A stretch of DNA of 64,000 nt from AG25 sp035517615 (GCA_035517615.1 DATIYM010000050.1:13776-77775), one strand, 5' to 3'; shown: positions 10,796-19,761, numbered from the stretch's first letter. Translations and numbers: made by a program. The notes: generated from the sequence alone by a model not told the origin.

Positions 10796-11311
10796 ATGCG
10801 GTTGCTGGTGGTTCGCCACGCCATTGCCGTCGATCGTGAAGAATACGCCCGCTCCCACAACGACGATACGGCGCGTCCCCTCACCCCCGAGGGTCGCACC
10901 AAGATGGAGCGCGGCGCGGTAGGAATCCGCGAGCTCGTCCCCGAGCTCACGACCATCGCGTCCTCTACGCTCAAGCGCGCGTTCGACACGGCCACGATCC
11001 TCGCGCGCGCCTACGGCGACTTGCCCGTCGAGAAGATTCCCGAGCTTGCTCCCGGCACGCCGCTCGACCGCACGATCAGCTGGCTCGCCGCGCTCCCGAC
11101 AAAAGGGAACGCCGCCGTCGTGGGTCACGAGCCCGATTTGAGCCGGCTCGTTTCCGCGCTGCTGTGCGGCGCCGACCGGCCGTTCATCGAATTCCGCAAG
11201 GGCGCCGCCTGCCTGCTCGAGTTCACGGCGCCGGTGGCGCGCGGTGCCGGCGTCATGGACTGGTTTCTCGGCCCCAAGCACCTGCGGCGAATCGGCGCCG
11301 ACCGTGACTGA
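10796..11311 (+). CDS. sixA: SixA-type phosphohistidine phosphatase (histidine phosphatase superfamily)
   Basis: Removes phosphate from phosphohistidine on target proteins; 171 aa, the usual SixA size. The catalytic RHA motif lies at the start (MRLLVVRHAIAVDREEY). The second conserved block is TIASSTLKRAFDTA, and the distal His is in AAVVGHEPDLSRL. No signal peptide, so cytoplasmic. It is placed between ppk1 and a CHAD-domain gene, which it overlaps by 8 bp. The SixA-CHAD-PPK grouping suggests a role linked to polyphosphate rather than to a phosphorelay (inference). Confidence 0.88.
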   Translation: MRLLVVRHAIAVDREEYARSHNDDTARPLTPEGRTKMERGAVGIRELVPELTTIASSTLKRAFDTATILARAYGDLPVEKIPELAPGTPLDRTISWLAALPTKGNAAVVGHEPDLSRLVSALLCGADRPFIEFRKGAACLLEFTAPVARGAGVMDWFLGPKHLRRIGADRD

Positions 11312-12413
11312 CGCGCGCGCTGAAGTCTTCAACACGGGGGCGAGGGTTGCCGCCGCCCGCATCGCCCTCGCCCGCCTGGACCAGGCGGACGCGGCGGCCG
11401 ATCGCCTCGCGGACGCGATCGATCCCGAGGCGCTGCACGACTTCCGCGTGGCCGTGCGCCGGCTGCGCAGCACACTCCGCAACTTCCGCGGTGAGCTCGA
11501 CGACGAGATCCCGAAAAAGCTGCGCACCCGCCTGCGCGAGGTGACGCGCGCCACGACGCCGGCCCGCGATGATGAAGTACTCAGCGATTGGGTCAAAGAC
11601 CTTGCCCGCACCATCCCCGCCGGCCGCCGCGGCGGGATCACCTGGTTCCGGCGCAGGCTCGGCCGGCGCCGCAAAGGCGCCTACGCCGAGATCCGCGAGA
11701 AGATCCTGCCGCGCTTCCGCAAACTCGACCGCCGGATCCGCAAGTCGCTTACTCCCCTCGTCGAGGAGCAGGATGCTGAAATCGCGCAACCCACGTACGG
11801 CATCGTTCTGGCGACGATCATCAGCGAACACACCACGGCGTTGCGTGATGAGCTCAGCACCTACAACTCACCGGCGGACGACCCCGCGGGGCATCGCGCC
11901 CGCATCGTCATCAAGCGGCTGCGCTATCTGCTCGAGCCCCTGGAAGAAAGCGACCCGGCAGCCGCGGCCCTGATCCCCCGGCTCAAGGAGCTGCAGGACG
12001 CGCTCGGGGCGGTGCACGATCTGCAGATCCTGGCCGGAGAAATCGCCGTCGGCGTGACCGACGCGGCATCCGAGCGGGCACGCGAGCAGCATGAGCGCAT
12101 CCTCGACCCCGAGACCGCCGAACAATCGCCCCGGAAAGGCCCACGGGCCGCCACCAGCGGGCTCCTGGCGCTCGCCCGGTTGATCCACGAGACAAGACAG
12201 CAACGGTTCGACCAGTTCGTAGCCGAATGGCGAACCGAAAAGATCCCGCAGCTCCTCCACGATTGCGCGGCCCTGGCGACGGCGCTCTCCGGGGCCGCGA
12301 CGGGCAGCCCCGCCGCGCCGTCCCCCATCCCCGGTGATTCCCCGGCAGATGATGATTTGCCTCAGCCCAGCGAGCCCCCCGCTCGGACGGACGACACCCC
12401 CGCCGTTACCTGA
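11304..12413 (+). CDS. CHAD-domain protein (polyphosphate-associated)
   Basis: CHAD domains are alpha-helical, rich in conserved His and basic residues, and associate with polyphosphate. The 369-aa product shows the signature EALHDFRVAVRRLRSTLRNF (about 41-60) and, in the second half, HRARIVIKRLRYLLEPLEE and LKELQDALGAVHDLQIL. The C-terminal 50 residues are Pro/Ala-rich and disordered. GTG at 11304 is preferred, with an 8-bp overlap to sixA; a longer in-frame start lies inside sixA. The first PHO-box-like 7-mer for the porin gene overlaps this gene's stop codon. Confidence 0.88.
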   Translation: MTDARAEVFNTGARVAAARIALARLDQADAAADRLADAIDPEALHDFRVAVRRLRSTLRNFRGELDDEIPKKLRTRLREVTRATTPARDDEVLSDWVKDLARTIPAGRRGGITWFRRRLGRRRKGAYAEIREKILPRFRKLDRRIRKSLTPLVEEQDAEIAQPTYGIVLATIISEHTTALRDELSTYNSPADDPAGHRARIVIKRLRYLLEPLEESDPAAAALIPRLKELQDALGAVHDLQILAGEIAVGVTDAASERAREQHERILDPETAEQSPRKGPRAATSGLLALARLIHETRQQRFDQFVAEWRTEKIPQLLHDCAALATALSGAATGSPAAPSPIPGDSPADDDLPQPSEPPARTDDTPAVT

Positions 12414-12437
12414 CCGTTACACATCCTGCTGTAAGTC
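12403..12437 (+). promoter_or_regulatory. PHO-box-like repeats upstream of the phosphate porin
   Basis: CCGTTAC (12403-12409) and CCGTTAC (12414-12420) are identical and 11 bp apart; a -10-like TAAGTC lies at 12432-12437. The first copy spans the stop codon of the CHAD gene. The 90-nt leader before ATG 12511 contains a ribosome binding site, AAGGGAG. Confidence 0.6.
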
Positions 12438-12510
12438 GTGACTTGGGAAAAGTTGGTTTCGATCGTCGCCGATCGTCGTTCACTCCACTAACCGCAAGGG
12501 AGAATCAATC

Positions 12511-13593
12511 ATGGGTTTGCTGCGTCGGGCGCTGGCCGCAGCCGCTTTCGCTACCGCCATAGGCACAACCGTGCTGGCAGCTCAGGGCGCGCCGGCACCT
12601 CCGCCACCGCCCGCTCCTGCTCCGAATCCTCTGACCGTCGGGGCACTCGTCTACACGCAGTACCAGTACTTCTTCAGCGATTCCGCTCAGGGCCTGAACC
12701 GCTTCGATGTGACCCGTGCGTACATCAACGTCATCGGCAAGTGGTCCAACGGGATGTATGCCCGAATCACCGGCGACATCTTCACGAACACCGATAGCTC
12801 GCGCGCTTATCGCCTGAAATACGCCTACGCGGCGTACACTCCGGCAAAGAGTCCCCTCACCTACAAGGCGGGCCTGATCCACACGCCGTGGCTCGATTGG
12901 GAAGAGACGCTGTGGGATTACCGCGTGCAGGGCTCCATGCCGATGGAGCGGAACGGCTACCTGTCGTCGGCGGATTTCGGCCTGGGTATCGACGGCATGT
13001 TCAACCACGAGCAAGCCAATTTTCAGATCACGGCCGTCAATGGCGAGAACTACAACAAGGGTACGGGAGACGACGGTAAGGACATCCAAGCCCGGCTCTC
13101 GGTACGCCTGGTCCCGTCGGACGACCCGAGCCGGGTGGGTGGGCTACGCATCACGGCCTACGGTGGCTGGGGCACGCCCAATACCGGCGGAGCGCGGTCA
13201 CGCGTGATCGGACTCATCTCGTACAAGTCGAAGCTCTTCACGCTGGCGGCTGAAGCAGCTTCGACCCGGGACAGCACCACCGGGGCGCCTCCTGCGGTTC
13301 CCTCGACGAAACCCTTGAACGGCCACGTATACGCCGCCTATGGCGTCTACCACGTACCGCATTCTCATGCCGCGATCATCGCCCGCGTGGACCGCGCGAA
13401 GCCGCAGTCAGGGACGGTGAGTGTCGCTGCGTCGCAGTGGACCAACCGGTACATCGCCGGCATTTCGTATCAGTTGACGCCCCAGTGGCGCCTCCTCGCC
13501 GACGTGGATTACCTGTCGTACGAGCTGACGCCGACCGCCGCGCAGAAACTGCAGCAAGGCTCGGCATTCTTCCAAACGCAAATCAACTTCTGA
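12511..13593 (+). CDS. OprP/OprO-like phosphate porin
   Basis: Outer-membrane beta-barrel porin, 360 aa, preceded by AAGGGAG. The signal peptide is about residues 1-27, ending LAAQG, and is followed by a Pro-rich linker. The barrel begins VGALVYTQYQYFF and has alternating aromatic and polar strands (RFDVTRAYINVIGKW, YAAYTPAKSPLTYKAGLIHT). It ends in the C-terminal aromatic FFQTQINF typical of outer-membrane barrels. The pattern fits the phosphate-selective porin O/P family. It has PHO-box-like repeats upstream and lies directly in front of pstS, which fits phosphate uptake across the outer membrane; anion selectivity itself is inferred. Confidence 0.8.
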   Translation: MGLLRRALAAAAFATAIGTTVLAAQGAPAPPPPPAPAPNPLTVGALVYTQYQYFFSDSAQGLNRFDVTRAYINVIGKWSNGMYARITGDIFTNTDSSRAYRLKYAYAAYTPAKSPLTYKAGLIHTPWLDWEETLWDYRVQGSMPMERNGYLSSADFGLGIDGMFNHEQANFQITAVNGENYNKGTGDDGKDIQARLSVRLVPSDDPSRVGGLRITAYGGWGTPNTGGARSRVIGLISYKSKLFTLAAEAASTRDSTTGAPPAVPSTKPLNGHVYAAYGVYHVPHSHAAIIARVDRAKPQSGTVSVAASQWTNRYIAGISYQLTPQWRLLADVDYLSYELTPTAAQKLQQGSAFFQTQINF

Positions 13594-13619
13594 AAACCGT
13601 GACCACGAGGATAAACGGA

Positions 13620-14675
13620 ATGAAACGCGTTTCGCACGGGGCGCTCGGCGCCCTGACGCTGGCGCTTGTGTCCGCTCCGCCCGCCGCCGCCCAGGTCAAG
13701 CTGAACGGTGCGGGCGCCACGTTTCCGAACATCATTTATCAGGACTGGATGATCACGTACAACAAGACCCACTCCGACGTGCAGCTCAACTACCAGTCGA
13801 TCGGTTCCGGCGGTGGCATCCGTCAGTTCTCCGAAGGAACCGTGGACTTCGGCGGCAGCGATGCGCCGATGAGTGACTCGGCGATCGCCGCGATTCAGGG
13901 GAACGTGCTCCACATCCCCACCGTGCTGGGTGCGGTGGTCGTGACCTACAATCTGGCGGATGTAAAACAGCCGCTGCGCTTCACGCCGGACGTGATCGCG
14001 GACATCTATCTCGGCAAGATCACGAAGTGGAGCGACCCCCGAATCACCGCCAATAACCCGGGGGTGAAGATTCCCGACGCGGACATCGTCGTCGTGCACC
14101 GGTCCGACGGTTCGGGAACGAGCTACATCTGGACCGATTACCTCTCGAAGGTCAGCCCGGAATGGCAGAGCAAGGTCGGAAAAGGCACCGCGGTAAATTG
14201 GCCGGTCGGGCTGGGCGGTAAAGGCAATGAAGGCGTATCCGCGACCGTCGGGCAGACGCCCGGTGCGATTGGCTACATCGAGCTGGGCTACGCCAATGCG
14301 AACAAGCTCCCGGCGGGCATCCTGCGCAATAAGGCGGGAACCTGGGTTACCCCGACCTTGCCGTCGGTGACCGCCGCACTCGCGGGAGCCATGTCCACCA
14401 TGGGCCCGAGCACGGATTTCCGGGTTTCCATCACGAACCCCGATGGCAAGGAAGCGTATCCGATCGCATCCATGACCTACCTGCTCGTCCACAAGACGTA
14501 CGCCGACGCCGCGAAGGCCGGTGCCCTGCTCAAGTACATCTGGTGGGCAGAGACCGAGGGTCAGGCTCGCGCCGAGCCGCTGGGCTATGCGCCGCTCCCC
14601 GCCGCCCTCAGGCCGTGGATCGAAGCCCGGTTGAAGACGGTCACCGCCGACGGGAAGATGGCCTGGAGTAAGTAA
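13620..14675 (+). CDS. pstS: PstS phosphate-binding protein
   Basis: Periplasmic high-affinity phosphate receptor, 351 aa. The signal peptide is about 1-21 (ending PPAAAQ). The mature start VKLNGAGATFPNIIYQDW and the ligand-loop motifs GSGGGIRQF, DFGGSDAPMSD and VVHRSDGSGTSYIWTDYL are typical of PstS. ATG 13620 is chosen because it gives the clean signal peptide; an in-frame extension to 13437 overlaps the porin gene. It lies 26 nt after the porin and is separated from pstC by a terminator and a new PHO-box promoter. The binding protein can therefore be made in excess over the permease. Confidence 0.93.
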   Translation: MKRVSHGALGALTLALVSAPPAAAQVKLNGAGATFPNIIYQDWMITYNKTHSDVQLNYQSIGSGGGIRQFSEGTVDFGGSDAPMSDSAIAAIQGNVLHIPTVLGAVVVTYNLADVKQPLRFTPDVIADIYLGKITKWSDPRITANNPGVKIPDADIVVVHRSDGSGTSYIWTDYLSKVSPEWQSKVGKGTAVNWPVGLGGKGNEGVSATVGQTPGAIGYIELGYANANKLPAGILRNKAGTWVTPTLPSVTAALAGAMSTMGPSTDFRVSITNPDGKEAYPIASMTYLLVHKTYADAAKAGALLKYIWWAETEGQARAEPLGYAPLPAALRPWIEARLKTVTADGKMAWSK

Positions 14676-14712
14676 CCGGCACGCGGGGATCCCCTCCCCC
14701 CAGTGCCGTTTT

Positions 14713-14746
14713 CCCCCCGTGTGGCTTCCCCTCGCCGCACGGGGGG
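14713..14746 (+). terminator. Hairpin between pstS and pstC
   Basis: Perfect 9-bp inverted repeat CCCCCCGTG (14713-14721) / CACGGGGGG (14738-14746) with a 16-nt loop, followed by TGTTATTTG. The U-tract is short, so it may be a moderate terminator or a 3' stabiliser for the porin-pstS message. Confidence 0.6.
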
Positions 14747-14761
14747 TGTTATTTGTCACAG

Positions 14762-14795
14762 CCGTTACATGCCCGTGACAATCTGCGGGTAGGTT
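14762..14795 (+). promoter_or_regulatory. PHO-box-like repeats and -10 of the pstCAB1B2-phoU operon
   Basis: CCGTTAC (14762-14768) and CCGTGAC (14773-14779) are 11 bp apart. A -10-like TAGGTT (14790-14795) starts 11 bases after the second repeat. The pstC ATG at 14804 lies only 8 nt past the -10, so the message may be leaderless. Confidence 0.6.
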
Positions 14796-14803
14796 ACCGC
14801 GAC

Positions 14804-15817
14804 ATGACCGCGCTACCCACCGAACCGGTTCCCGCGCCCCTGCCATTCGAAGATCAGCTTCCCACTCAGCCGGAACCGCGGCGGCGAGGAGTGACGAACC
14901 TGGGCGATCGGTTGTATCAGGCCACGCTCTCGGTGCTCGCCCTGATGCTCCCCCTGGTGCTCGCGACCCTCGTCGGATTGCTGATCATCAATGCCGGGCC
15001 TTCACTGAAGCGCTTCGGGTTCCATTTCCTGTGGACGTCAGTGTGGGATCCCGTCGCCGGGGAGTTCGGGGCGGCGCCCATGATCTTTGGAACGGTCGCA
15101 TCGTCATTTCTAGCACTGCTTCTCGCGGTCCCGCTGTCACTCGGGGTGTCGGTATTTCTGACGGAGTTCGCGCCCAAATGGCTGCGGGCTCCCGTGGCCT
15201 TCACCGTCGAACTGCTCGCCGCGATTCCGAGCGTGGTGTACGGGCTGTGGGGCATCTTCGTCCTGATCCCGTTCCTGCGCACGTTCGTCGTGCCGCCGCT
15301 CCGGCACGTGCTCGGATGGACGCCATTTCTGTCGGGCGTGTTCTACGGCAACTCGCTGCTCGCGGGGGCGGTCATTCTCGCGATCATGATCGTTCCGTAC
15401 ATCGCTGCCGTGTCTCGCGAAGTGCTGCTCGCGGTGCCGAGCAGCCAGCGGGAAGCAGCGCTCGGGATGGGAGCCACGCGCTGGGAGGCCGTGTGGACGG
15501 CGGTTATTCCTTACGGGAGGGCCGGGCTGATCGGCGCCGTCATCCTGGGCCTCGGGCGAGCGCTCGGTGAGACAATGGCGGTCACGATGGTGATCGGCAA
15601 TCGTCACGACATTGGCCTCTCGGTGCTCGGGCCCGCGTATACCATGGCCGCCGCGATCGCCAACGAATTCAGCGAGGCCACGACCAACCTGTATCTCTCG
15701 GCGTTGTTCGAAGTGGGGCTCGTCCTCTTCGTCATCACGGTCTGCGTGAACGCGCTGGCCCGCTTGCTCATCTGGCAGGTGGCGCGCGGCACGGCAGTCG
15801 GGAGCCGGGCGCTGTGA
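14804..15817 (+). CDS. pstC: PstC phosphate ABC transporter permease
   Basis: Inner-membrane permease subunit of the Pst transporter, 337 aa, with about six TM helices after a cytoplasmic N-terminal 40 residues. The permease signature is LLAVPSSQREAALGMGATRWEAV (the EAA loop), and GRALGETMAVTMVIGN is the PstC-type signature. ATG 14804 is preferred to the in-frame TTG at 14753, because the latter would lie inside the PHO-box region. It overlaps pstA by 4 bp. Confidence 0.93.
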   Translation: MTALPTEPVPAPLPFEDQLPTQPEPRRRGVTNLGDRLYQATLSVLALMLPLVLATLVGLLIINAGPSLKRFGFHFLWTSVWDPVAGEFGAAPMIFGTVASSFLALLLAVPLSLGVSVFLTEFAPKWLRAPVAFTVELLAAIPSVVYGLWGIFVLIPFLRTFVVPPLRHVLGWTPFLSGVFYGNSLLAGAVILAIMIVPYIAAVSREVLLAVPSSQREAALGMGATRWEAVWTAVIPYGRAGLIGAVILGLGRALGETMAVTMVIGNRHDIGLSVLGPAYTMAAAIANEFSEATTNLYLSALFEVGLVLFVITVCVNALARLLIWQVARGTAVGSRAL

Positions 15818-16701
15818 GTACCGGTGCCGTGACGGCGGGAACCGTCGACGCGCGCGGCGGCGCGCGGCGCCTGCGGCGCCGCATCATGAGCGGCGTCATG
15901 ACGGGCGTCGTCTGCGCCCTGTGCTTTATCGCGGTGCTCGCGCTGTTTCTCATTCTGGGAGACCTGATCCGCAAAGGCGCCTCGTCGCTCGACTGGAATT
16001 TCTTCGTAAAGAATCCGGCGCCCGCGGGTCAGGCCGGAGGCGGTGTTGCGAATGCGATCGTGGGGACGGCCATCATCGTGGGTTTGGCGTCGGTGATCGG
16101 CCTTCCCATCGGCATCGGGACGGGCCTCTATCTTGCGGAATTCGGCTCGGGACGGTTCGGCTGGATCGTGCGGTTCGTCGCTGACGTGATGAACGGCACT
16201 CCCTCGATCGTCGTGGGCATCTTCGCGTGGACCTGGCTCGTGAAACCGATGGGGCATTTCTCGGCCCTCGCCGGCGGGGTGTCGCTGGCCGTGCTCATGA
16301 TCCCCATGATCGCGCGAACATCGGAGGAAATGATCCGCCTCGTGCCGCATTCCCTGCGCGAAGCGGCGCTCGCGCTCGGCTATCCCCGGTGGCGTACATC
16401 GCTGCACGTCATCGTGCGAACGGCCCTCGCTGGGATCGTGACCGGAGCGCTGGTTGGCGTGGCGCGTATTGCGGGCGAAACGGCACCGCTCCTGTTCACC
16501 GCGCTCGGCAATCTGAATTTCTCGACCAACGTGCTGCAGCCCATGCAGGCGTTGTCGCTCCAGATTTTTACTTATGCCACTGGCCCATTCGAAGACTGGC
16601 ACCGCCTGGCCTGGGCCGCGGCGCTCGTCCTCATGGGACTGGTCCTCGTCCTCGCCCTCTCCGCCCGCTGGGCAATAAGGCAATACCGTGCCGGACGCTG
16701 A
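15814..16701 (+). CDS. pstA: PstA phosphate ABC transporter permease
   Basis: Second Pst permease, 295 aa, six predicted TM helices (first about 29-53). The EAA-loop equivalent is RLVPHSLREAALALGYPRW, and the conserved GVARIAGETAPLLFTALG segment is present. The GTG start overlaps pstC by 4 bp. The 3' end overlaps the first pstB by 14 bp. The N-terminal 28 residues are basic and probably cytoplasmic. Confidence 0.93.
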   Translation: MSTGAVTAGTVDARGGARRLRRRIMSGVMTGVVCALCFIAVLALFLILGDLIRKGASSLDWNFFVKNPAPAGQAGGGVANAIVGTAIIVGLASVIGLPIGIGTGLYLAEFGSGRFGWIVRFVADVMNGTPSIVVGIFAWTWLVKPMGHFSALAGGVSLAVLMIPMIARTSEEMIRLVPHSLREAALALGYPRWRTSLHVIVRTALAGIVTGALVGVARIAGETAPLLFTALGNLNFSTNVLQPMQALSLQIFTYATGPFEDWHRLAWAAALVLMGLVLVLALSARWAIRQYRAGR

Positions 16702-17464
16702 CCCGAATAAGCGGCTCGAGGCGGTGCACCTCACGGCGCTCTATGGACGCCGTGCGGCGGTAAAGGATGTCTCGATCATGTTTCCACCCAACACGGTGAC
16801 GGCCATGATCGGGCCGTCCGGCTGCGGCAAGAGCACGTTTCTCCGCTGCCTGAATCGGATGCACGAGCTGTCGCCCGAGGGGTGGGCCACGGGACGGGTG
16901 CTGTTGAATCAGGATGACATCTACGGCCCCACTATCGACCCCGTGCAGCTGCGGCGCCGCATCGGCATGGTCTTCCAGAAGCCCACACCGTTCCCGACCA
17001 TGTCGATTTACGACAACGTAGCGGCGGGCTTGCGGATCAACGGCCACCGACAGCGCCGGGCGGAAACCGACCAGGTGGTCGAGCGGTCGCTGCGCCACGC
17101 CGCGCTCTGGGACGAGGTCAAGGACCGGCTCAGCGCCAGCGCGCTGGCGCTCTCGGGCGGCCAGCAGCAGCGCTTGTGCATCGCCCGGGCGCTCGCTCCC
17201 GAGCCTCAGGTGCTGCTGCTAGACGAGCCGACCGCCGCACTCGATCCAGGTGGCACGCAGCATATCGAGGAGCTGTGCCACGAGCTGAAGACGACCTATA
17301 CGATCGTGATCGTGACGCACAACCTGCAGCAGGCGGCCCGCATCTCCGATTTCACCGCCTTCTTCTACATGGGCGAGCTGATCGAGCGCGGGGTGACAAA
17401 CGAGCTGTTCACGAGCCCGACCAAAGAGCAAACCGAAGCGTACATCACTGGGAGGTTTGGATGA
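16688..17464 (+). CDS. pstB1: PstB phosphate ABC transporter ATPase, copy 1
   Basis: Energises phosphate import; 258 aa. Walker A is GPSGCGKST, the signature is LSGGQQQRLCIARALAPEP, Walker B is VLLLDEPTAALDP and the switch His is in VIVTHNLQQAARISD. It has the PstB-specific 'RxGMVFQKPTPFP' block. Starts at GTG inside the end of pstA. The operon carries a second, different pstB directly after it, overlapping by 4 bp. Confidence 0.92.
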   Translation: MPDADPNKRLEAVHLTALYGRRAAVKDVSIMFPPNTVTAMIGPSGCGKSTFLRCLNRMHELSPEGWATGRVLLNQDDIYGPTIDPVQLRRRIGMVFQKPTPFPTMSIYDNVAAGLRINGHRQRRAETDQVVERSLRHAALWDEVKDRLSASALALSGGQQQRLCIARALAPEPQVLLLDEPTAALDPGGTQHIEELCHELKTTYTIVIVTHNLQQAARISDFTAFFYMGELIERGVTNELFTSPTKEQTEAYITGRFG

Positions 17465-18297
17465 CGATGGTGGGAAGGCCGGAACCCCCTGTCCTGGCTC
17501 CGCAGCCGGCGGCTCCCGCCCCGGCGGCCCGCCGGTTCGCCGGTCCGCCGATCATCGACGCCCGTACTTACAATTTCTGGTACGGCGAAACGCAGGCGCT
17601 ATTCGAGGTCACGCTCGCGATCCCGCGGCGCGCCATCACGGCGCTCATCGGGCCCTCGGGGTGCGGCAAGTCCACCTTCCTGCGATCCATCAACCGGCTG
17701 AACGAGTTGATCCCGCGCACGCGCCATACGGGCGACATCCTGCTCGAGGGCGTGTCGGTGTTTTCGCGCGGCATCGATCCCGTCGAGCTGCGCCGGCAAG
17801 TCGGCATGGTGTTTCAGCAGCCCAATCCGTTTCCCAAAACGATCTTCGACAACGTGGCGTATGGCCCCCGGCTCAACGGGCTCGCCGCGGAGCACGAGAT
17901 GCCGTCGCGCGTGGAGCGTGCCCTGCGTCAGGCCGCGTTGTGGGACGAGGTCAAGGACCGGCTGCAGAGTCCCGGAACGAGCCTGTCGGGCGGCCAGCAG
18001 CAGCGGTTATGCATCGCTCGGGCGCTCGCCAACGAGCCCGAAGTGCTGCTCATGGATGAGCCGTGTTCGGCACTCGACCCCGGCGCCACGCAGCGCATCG
18101 AAGAGCTGATGGTCGAGCTGAAACAGACCTACTCGATCGTCATCGTCACCCATAATATGCAGCAGGCATCACGCGTGTCCGATTTCACGGGCTTCTTTTA
18201 TCTGGGCCGGCTCATCGAATTCGGAGCGACGAATCAGCTGTTCACGCGGCCCGAAGACGAACGGACCGAGGCCTACATCACTGGGAGGTTCGGTTGA
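17461..18297 (+). CDS. pstB2: PstB phosphate ABC transporter ATPase, copy 2
   Basis: A second complete Pst ATPase, 278 aa, with an Ala/Pro-rich N-terminal extension of about 30 residues. Walker A GPSGCGKST, signature LSGGQQQRLCIARALANEP, Walker B VLLMDEPCSALDP and the switch His VIVTHNMQQASRVSD are all intact. Both copies end in TEAYITGRFG but differ throughout the body, so this is an old duplication rather than a recent one. ATG 17461 overlaps copy 1 by 4 bp. The two could form a heterodimer or serve different conditions. Confidence 0.92.
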   Translation: MTMVGRPEPPVLAPQPAAPAPAARRFAGPPIIDARTYNFWYGETQALFEVTLAIPRRAITALIGPSGCGKSTFLRSINRLNELIPRTRHTGDILLEGVSVFSRGIDPVELRRQVGMVFQQPNPFPKTIFDNVAYGPRLNGLAAEHEMPSRVERALRQAALWDEVKDRLQSPGTSLSGGQQQRLCIARALANEPEVLLMDEPCSALDPGATQRIEELMVELKQTYSIVIVTHNMQQASRVSDFTGFFYLGRLIEFGATNQLFTRPEDERTEAYITGRFG

Positions 18298-19004
18298 GCC
18301 CTCTGCCCGAACAGACGGGACCGGTGCGGACGCCGGTCGTGCATCGCCATTTCCACGACGAGCTTTCGGATCTCAAGGCAAAGCTCCTCACGATGTCGGG
18401 CGAAGCCCAGGATGCGCTGGGCCACGCCCTCGACGCGCTGCTCCGCCGCGACGGCGACCTGGCCGTCCAGGTGATCGCCGGTGATCGGGGCATCGATGCG
18501 CTCGAGCTCGAAATCGAGGAGCGCGTCACCGACTTGCTCGGCACCCAGCAACCGATGGGACGCGACCTGCGGCTGCTCATCTCCGCAATCAAGATTGCGA
18601 ACGATCTGGAGCGCGTCGGCGATCACGCCGTGAACATCGCGCAGTCGGCCGAGCGGTTGCTGTCGGCGCGCCTCATCGCCCCCGAGCCGGAATTGCTCGA
18701 GATGGCCCGTCAGGCCCGGTCCATGCTTTCCGGCGCGCTCGACGCGTTCGTCCGCGGCGATGCGGCGCTGGGACGGGAGATCTGCAGCCGCGACGACTCA
18801 GTCGACGCGCTGCATCACTCCGTGTTCCGAATTCTCCTGACCCACATGATGGAAGATCCACATATCATCGGCGCGGCCATGGAGCTGTTCCTCGTGAGCC
18901 GTAATCTCGAGCGGGTGGCCGACCTCGCCACGAATATCGCCGAAGATGTGGTTTTTTTGGTCGAAGGAAAAACGATCAAGCACCACGCGGAGCAAGGCGG
19001 CTAA
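18294..19004 (+). CDS. phoU: PhoU phosphate signalling regulator
   Basis: Links Pst transport state to PhoR; 236 aa made of two three-helix PhoU repeats. Conserved segments are DELSDLKAKLLTMSGEAQ, MGRDLRLLISAIKIANDLERVGDHAVNIA and LVSRNLERVADLATNIAEDVVFL (metal-binding E/D-x3-D). Start is TTG, in a 4-bp TTGA overlap with pstB2 and supported by GGGAGG 4 nt upstream. It is the last gene of the pst operon and converges with the rhomboid gene, their stop codons overlapping. Confidence 0.92.
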   Translation: MSPLPEQTGPVRTPVVHRHFHDELSDLKAKLLTMSGEAQDALGHALDALLRRDGDLAVQVIAGDRGIDALELEIEERVTDLLGTQQPMGRDLRLLISAIKIANDLERVGDHAVNIAQSAERLLSARLIAPEPELLEMARQARSMLSGALDAFVRGDAALGREICSRDDSVDALHHSVFRILLTHMMEDPHIIGAAMELFLVSRNLERVADLATNIAEDVVFLVEGKTIKHHAEQGG

Positions 19005-19738
19005 GTCGCGCCGGGAACCCGGCGCTGCTCGAGCAGCGCCGGGTTCGTGAACGGCTTGATCAGGATCAGCCCCGCCAGGAATCCTCCGACGTGCGCCCAC
19101 ACGGCCACACCCCCTTCGACCCGCGCGAACATTCCCACCGTGCCCTCCAACACCTGCAGCACGAACCAATACAGCAGCATCACGTACGCCGGGAGCACGA
19201 TCGTCGTCACGAAAAATCCCAGCGGCAGAAGCAGGTGCACCCGGACCCGGGGGTACAGCAGGACGTACGCCCCAAGGACACCGCTGATCGCACCCGAGGC
19301 TCCGACCATGGGAATCCGCGAGTGGGGATCGACCAGAATCTGCGTTGCCGCGGCGGCGACTCCGCACAGCAGATAGAACACCAGGAAGCGCACGTGCCCC
19401 ATCGAGTCTTCGATGTTGTTCCCGAATACCCAGAGGAAGAGCATGTTGCCGATGATGTGCAGCCAGCCGCCATGCATGAACATCGAGGTGAAGATCGCCG
19501 CGTACGACGGCGGCCCGGTCACGCACGTGATGCCCGGGCCGAGGGGGACGACCGTTCCCAAGGGAAGCGTGTGGGTCAGCTCTCCGGGGATCAGCCCCAG
19601 CCTGCACACCGAAGCAGCGAGGCTCTGCTCCGATCCACCGCCCTGCACGAACAACCAGATCAGCGCGTTCACCACGATGATGCCGACCGTGACCACGGGC
19701 GTCAGGAAGGTCGGATTTTCGTCTTTGTACGGAATCAC
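19001..19738 (-). CDS. Rhomboid-family intramembrane serine protease
   Basis: Polytopic membrane protease that cuts single-pass substrates within the bilayer; 245 aa with about six TM segments. The catalytic Ser is S148 in GASGAISG and the His is H216 in AHVGGFLAG. The conserved HGGWLHIIGNMLFLW block is present. This is the bacterial form without extra domains. It is convergent with phoU (stops overlap) and divergent from dnaK; the 118-bp gap to dnaK must hold both promoters. Confidence 0.88.
   Translation of the reverse strand: MIPYKDENPTFLTPVVTVGIIVVNALIWLFVQGGGSEQSLAASVCRLGLIPGELTHTLPLGTVVPLGPGITCVTGPPSYAAIFTSMFMHGGWLHIIGNMLFLWVFGNNIEDSMGHVRFLVFYLLCGVAAAATQILVDPHSRIPMVGASGAISGVLGAYVLLYPRVRVHLLLPLGFFVTTIVLPAYVMLLYWFVLQVLEGTVGMFARVEGGVAVWAHVGGFLAGLILIKPFTNPALLEQRRVPGAT
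19015..19046. terminator. Perfect 32-bp palindrome between convergent phoU and rhomboid genes
   Basis: Two 16-bp arms meet with no spacer (centre between 19030 and 19031, CTC|GAG). It lies 11 bp past the phoU stop and inside the last codons of the rhomboid gene. No U-tract follows on either strand. It could form a strong 3' hairpin in both messages. Confidence 0.5.
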
Positions 19739-19761
19739 AGGCTAGCAATCTAGCTCGCACC

